Below, one piece after another: positions 16,324-19,407 of a stretch of 19,407 nt of DNA. Position 1 is the stretch's first letter; each line of letters begins with the position of its first letter. A program made the translations under genes and the position numbers. The notes under the pieces were generated by a model. It did no database searches and was not told the origin of the DNA. It saw only the letters and a program-made list of their open reading frames with translations. The stretch is from JAICUF01 sp038250675 (GTDB lineage Bacteria; Gemmatimonadota; Gemmatimonadetes; Gemmatimonadales; GWC2-71-9): assembly GCA_038250675.1 (NCBI GenBank), contig JBBSCB010000045.1:1-19407 (forward strand), read 5' to 3'.

Positions 16324-17036
16324 GCCGCGCGGCCCATCAACACGACGCGCGGCGCGTCGGGCGCCGCGGGGGCGCCGTCATAGCTGCCGAACTGATGGAG
16401 GACACTGATTCCGGCCTGATCCAGCATGCGCCGAAGCGCGGTGTCGCTGAACAACCGGACGCGCTCGTTGAACGTCCGGCCGTCCGACGTCCGGATCGTC
16501 TTGGTCACGAAGCGGTCACCATCGGTCAGCGCACGCGTGATTGTCACCGGTTGCCCGGCGAGCGTCGTGGTCCCGGTCGGCACCAGCTCGGCCCGGACCT
16601 TGGCGGCATTGAGAAAATCGAGCACCATCCATCCGCCGTGGCGGACGGTCGACGCCATCTCGGCCAGCGCGGCGGCGTGCTCCGCGTCGGATTCGAAGTA
16701 CCCAAAGCTGGTGAAGAGATTGACGGTGAGATCCATGGAGCCGATACGCACAGGCAGGGCGCGCATGTCGGCCCGGATGAGCGGCGCGGAGGTCGCCTCA
16801 CGTGCGCGGCGCAGCAGCGCCGTCGAGAGGTCCAGCCCGAAGACCTGGGCGCCAGCATCCTGCAGGGCCGCGGCGTGTCGCCCGGCGCCGCAGGCCACGT
16901 CAAGCGCGCGGCAGCCGGGCCGCCAGCCGACCGTCCGCTGAATGAGCGATACCAGCCGGGCCGCATCGGCGTCGTCGCGGTGGGGGTACAGTGCCAGGTA
17001 GGCCTCGCCGAACCACTCCTCGAACCACTCGGTCAT
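16320..17036 (-). CDS. SAM-dependent class I methyltransferase, possibly N-methyl-bacillithiol forming
   Basis: The 238-residue protein has a Rossmann-type methyltransferase fold. Motif I is ALDVACGAGRHAAAL near 44-58, the acidic residue after strand 2 is in FGLDLS, an aspartate follows in RADMRALPV, and motif IV is DLTVNLFTSFGYF. No transmembrane or other domain is seen. The stop overlaps the bshC start (ATGA), tying it to bacillithiol synthesis. In green sulfur bacteria I recall a methyltransferase (NmbA) that converts bacillithiol to N-methyl-bacillithiol; this gene is a candidate for the same step. The alternative is an unrelated small-molecule methyltransferase. It starts 21 bases after rlmH. 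Confidence 0.85.
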   Translation of the reverse strand: MTEWFEEWFGEAYLALYPHRDDADAARLVSLIQRTVGWRPGCRALDVACGAGRHAAALQDAGAQVFGLDLSTALLRRAREATSAPLIRADMRALPVRIGSMDLTVNLFTSFGYFESDAEHAAALAEMASTVRHGGWMVLDFLNAAKVRAELVPTGTTTLAGQPVTITRALTDGDRFVTKTIRTSDGRTFNERVRLFSDTALRRMLDQAGISVLHQFGSYDGAPAAPDAPRVVLMGRAA

Positions 17037-17057
17037 GACGGCCCGGGATGAGGGTGA

Positions 17058-17522
17058 TCAGCCGCCCTTGTGGTAGGGCTCGCCATGCAGGATCGTGAAC
17101 GCGCGATACAGCTGCTCCATCACGACGACGCGCGCGAGCTCGTGCGGCAGCGTGAGCGGGCCCAGGCTCCATCGCCGGTCTGCCTGGCGCAGCAGCGACG
17201 GGACAATGCCGTGCGATCCGCCGATGACGAGTGCGATCGGTCGGGCCGCCAGCCGCCACCGATCGACCTGGCGTGCCAGCTCGGTGCTGCTCCACGGCTG
17301 CCCGTCGCGCGCAAGACAGATGAGGGTGGAGCCCTCGGGTCGCTTGGCCGACAGACGCGCCGCCTCGTCGGTGCGCCGGGCGGCGGCCCCCGGCGCGCGG
17401 ACCGCCTCCCTGACCTCGAACTCCGTCAGCCGGACATGGCGCCGAAGCCGCAATGCATAGTCATTGCACGCGTCACGATAGTACGGCCGCAGCCGGCCCA
17501 CCGCGAGAAGCGCGATGAGCAT
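17058..17522 (-). CDS. rlmH: 23S rRNA (pseudouridine1915-N3) methyltransferase RlmH
   Basis: The 154-residue SPOUT-family protein methylates pseudouridine 1915 in helix 69 of 23S rRNA, using SAM, in assembled 70S ribosomes. The SAM-binding knot is ALVIGGSHGI and the C-terminus ends LHGEPYHKGG, close to the HPYHRE end of E. coli RlmH. I chose the ATG at 17520-17522 because MLIALLAVGRLR is the usual N-terminus and gives the family length of about 155; the longer open frame upstream overlaps glutamate dehydrogenase. This start overlaps the stop of the dehydrogenase as TGATG. Confidence 0.96.
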   Translation of the reverse strand: MLIALLAVGRLRPYYRDACNDYALRLRRHVRLTEFEVREAVRAPGAAARRTDEAARLSAKRPEGSTLICLARDGQPWSSTELARQVDRWRLAARPIALVIGGSHGIVPSLLRQADRRWSLGPLTLPHELARVVVMEQLYRAFTILHGEPYHKGG

Positions 17523-18823
17523 CAGGCATACATTCCGCGAAGCCCGTGCACCGTTGCCACCCGCTGGATCGCCAGCATGTACGCGCCGATGCGCATGCTG
17601 ACCGAATGCTCCTCCGCCATGGCAACGACTTCGTTGAACGACCGGACCATGATCCGCTCCAGCCGCTGATTGACGTCGTCCTCTTCCCAGAAGTATCCGC
17701 CGCGATCCTGCACCCACTCGAAATAGCTCACCGTCACGCCGCCGGCGTTGGCCAGAATGTCGGGAATCACGAAGACACCCTTCTCCTCCAGGATCTTGTC
17801 GGCGGGTGCCGTCGTCGGGCCGTTGGCCCCCTCGCAGATGATCCTGGCCTGGATGTCCGGCGCGTTGTGGCGCGTGATGACGTTCTCGAGGGCGGCCGGC
17901 AAGAGCACCTCGCAGGGGAGCGTCAGCAGTTCCGCGTTGGTGAGTGCCTCGGCCTTGGGATAGCCCACCAGGGTGCGCTTCTCCTGCACCCAGGCCAACA
18001 CGTCAGGCAGGTCGAGCCCGCGCTCATTGTGGATTCCGCCGGACTTGTCGCTCACCGCCACGACCGTGGCTCCTTCGCGCCCCAGCAGCTCGGCCGCGAT
18101 CGAGCCGACATTGCCGAACCCCTGCACCGCAACCCGCGCACCTGCGATCGGCATGCCGAGCTTCTTCAGCGCCTCACGTGTGACGATCATGCAGCCGCGC
18201 CCCGTCGCCTCCCGGCGGCCAAGCGAGCCGCCCATGGCCACCGGCTTGCCGGTAACGACGGCGGTGACGGTATGGCGCTTGTGCATGGAATACGTGTCCA
18301 TGATCCACGCCATGACCCGCTCGTTGGTGTTGACGTCCGGCGCCGGCACGTCCGAATCCGGTCCCAGCGTCTCGATGATGGCCGACGTGTACCGGCGGGT
18401 CATGCGCTCGAGCTCGGCGTTGGACATCGAGGTTGGATCGCAGATGATCCCTCCTTTGGACCCGCCGAAGGGGATGTCGACGACCGCGCACTTCCAGGTC
18501 ATCCACGCCGCGAGGGCCGTCACCTCGTCGAGTGTCACATTCAGGTCGAACCGGATGCCGCCCTTGGCCGGCCCGCGCGAGGTGTTATAGAGGACGCGGT
18601 ATCCGGTGTAGACGTCCACCTCGCCGTTGTCCCGCAGGACCGGCACCGACACGATGATCTGCTTTTCGGGATTGCGCAGAATCTTGTAGAGGCCGGGATC
18701 CAGGTTGAGGCACTCCGCGGCAAAATCGAACCGCTGCATCATCGACTCGAACGGATTGTCCTCCGACAGAAAGGTCTCCTTGTCGGGGCGGATAATGGGC
18801 GGGTTCTGCTTGACGCTCGTCAT
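17522..18823 (-). CDS. gdhA: Glutamate dehydrogenase (Glu/Leu/Phe/Val dehydrogenase family)
   Basis: The 433-residue enzyme should interconvert glutamate with 2-oxoglutarate and ammonia using NAD(P). Family marks are GPAKGGIRF (Lys87), WMTWKCAVVDIPFGGSKGGI (Lys111, Lys123), the catalytic Asp163 in PAPDVNTN, and the Rossmann loop GFGNVGS near 235-241. The N-terminal NPFESMMQRFD is typical of the GudB/RocG-like hexameric class, as is the length. Coenzyme preference cannot be read with confidence. The symbol is generic. The gene follows lpxK by 51 bases; GGAG at 18837-18840 is a distant ribosome site. Confidence 0.92.
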   Translation of the reverse strand: MTSVKQNPPIIRPDKETFLSEDNPFESMMQRFDFAAECLNLDPGLYKILRNPEKQIIVSVPVLRDNGEVDVYTGYRVLYNTSRGPAKGGIRFDLNVTLDEVTALAAWMTWKCAVVDIPFGGSKGGIICDPTSMSNAELERMTRRYTSAIIETLGPDSDVPAPDVNTNERVMAWIMDTYSMHKRHTVTAVVTGKPVAMGGSLGRREATGRGCMIVTREALKKLGMPIAGARVAVQGFGNVGSIAAELLGREGATVVAVSDKSGGIHNERGLDLPDVLAWVQEKRTLVGYPKAEALTNAELLTLPCEVLLPAALENVITRHNAPDIQARIICEGANGPTTAPADKILEEKGVFVIPDILANAGGVTVSYFEWVQDRGGYFWEEDDVNQRLERIMVRSFNEVVAMAEEHSVSMRIGAYMLAIQRVATVHGLRGMYA

Positions 18824-18874
18824 GATATCCGGGTCACTCCGGCCTGCGCTGAGGTTGATCCATCCTGGGCCGAC

Positions 18875-19407
18875 TCACCGGCGCCCCAGCGCCGCCACGG
18901 CGTCGAGCCGCTCGGCGATCGCGGGGCCGTTCCGCTCCCACGTGAGCTCCTGCACCGCAACCAGCGGCTCCGGCACGTTGGCCGGCCAGCGGTCGCGGAG
19001 TCGCACCGCGTCGCGCTCGGTGATCACGACGTGATCGGCCCGCCGCGCCGCATGCGCCAGCCACGCGACGTCCTCGTCGCGCAGCTCCGGCTGGTCGCGC
19101 CAAGTCGCAACCTGAACGGCACCGCCGGCACGCTTCACGTTTGCCACGAAGGCGTCGGGATCGGGCAGTCCAGTCGCGGCGACCACGCGCCGGCCCTCCA
19201 GCGCGGAGGCGGCATGCGCGGTGCCGCTCACCAGTCCCTCGAGCCGAGTCAGTCCGAGATGCGCGATCGCCACGGGCCCATCCAGCAACGGGGCCAGCTC
19301 CATGGCCAGCGCCTCGGCCGCCTCGAGTGGTGCTCGGCGCCGGGTGATGATCAGCGCCCCGGCCCGCGCCAGCGCGGCCGCCCGATCCTCGCGCCATGGC
19401 CCCGCCG
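18875..19407 (-). CDS. lpxK: Tetraacyldisaccharide 4'-kinase LpxK, C-terminal part
   Basis: The frame is open to the window edge, giving about 177 residues; the N-terminus with the Walker A motif is missing. LpxK phosphorylates the 4' position of the lipid A disaccharide precursor at the inner membrane. Supporting motifs are GPWRED near the edge, followed by RAGALIITR, then the ATGLPDPDAF segment (equivalent to the AxxGIGxPxxF of the family), and VITERDAVRL, equivalent to the family TEKDAVKL. The gene implies an outer membrane with lipid A. Confidence 0.9.
   Translation of the reverse strand, partial: AGPWREDRAAALARAGALIITRRRAPLEAAEALAMELAPLLDGPVAIAHLGLTRLEGLVSGTAHAASALEGRRVVAATGLPDPDAFVANVKRAGGAVQVATWRDQPELRDEDVAWLAHAARRADHVVITERDAVRLRDRWPANVPEPLVAVQELTWERNGPAIAERLDAVAALGRR

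Noticed and set aside
17523..17717. Longer N-terminal extension of rlmH
   Set aside because: It overlaps glutamate dehydrogenase coding sequence, has low-complexity composition, and RlmH proteins begin at the MLIALLAVGRLR segment with a total length near 155.
18834..18867. Short frame MDQPQRRPE ending just before glutamate dehydrogenase, as a possible leader peptide
   Set aside because: It has no convincing ribosome site and no run of regulatory codons or attenuator hairpin; probably chance.

Overview
The window is a high-GC bacterial chromosome segment with almost no non-coding space. The genes point to a diderm that makes lipid A (LpxK) but uses bacillithiol (BshC) as its thiol. It also carries a modular peptide synthetase and a biopterin-dependent phenylalanine hydroxylase. 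That mix and the gene content fit Gemmatimonadota or a similar high-GC soil lineage best; this is an inference, since no rRNA or species marker is present.

Layout. Plus strand, 1-3888: the end of a non-ribosomal peptide synthetase (NRPS) gene (condensation C-terminus, adenylation, carrier, thioesterase), joined by a GTGA overlap to an Sfp-type phosphopantetheinyl transferase. This is the right-hand edge of a biosynthetic cluster whose earlier modules lie upstream of the window. The adenylation pocket reads as the alanine-type code DLFNNALTYK, and the thioesterase has Cys where Ser is usual. Minus strand, 19407-3881: one uninterrupted same-direction run. In order of transcription it is lpxK (partial), glutamate dehydrogenase, rlmH, a SAM methyltransferase, bshC, a small membrane/coiled-coil protein, murJ, uvrC, thrC, larC, a secreted TPR protein, phhA, tRNA-Gly(CCC) and recQ. 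Most junctions overlap by 1-4 bases or are separated by 0-60 bases.

How the parts work together. The transferase activates the carrier domain of the synthetase beside it. LpxK and MurJ build the envelope (lipid A, lipid II). RlmH, UvrC and RecQ are housekeeping RNA/DNA maintenance proteins. Glutamate dehydrogenase, threonine synthase and PhhA handle amino acids. The methyltransferase-bshC pair is the most suggestive unit in the run: it could make a methylated bacillithiol. The only clear stand-alone transcription unit is the tRNA, which has a plausible sigma70-type promoter overlapping the 3' end of phhA and a strong rho-independent terminator before recQ.

I saw no insertion sequence, CRISPR array, phage gene, toxin-antitoxin pair or recognisable defence system. 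The candidates for novelty are the Cys thioesterase, the methyltransferase-bshC coupling, the phenylalanine hydroxylase with a longer ligand spacing, the larC-TPR coupling, and two GC hairpins flanking phhA.
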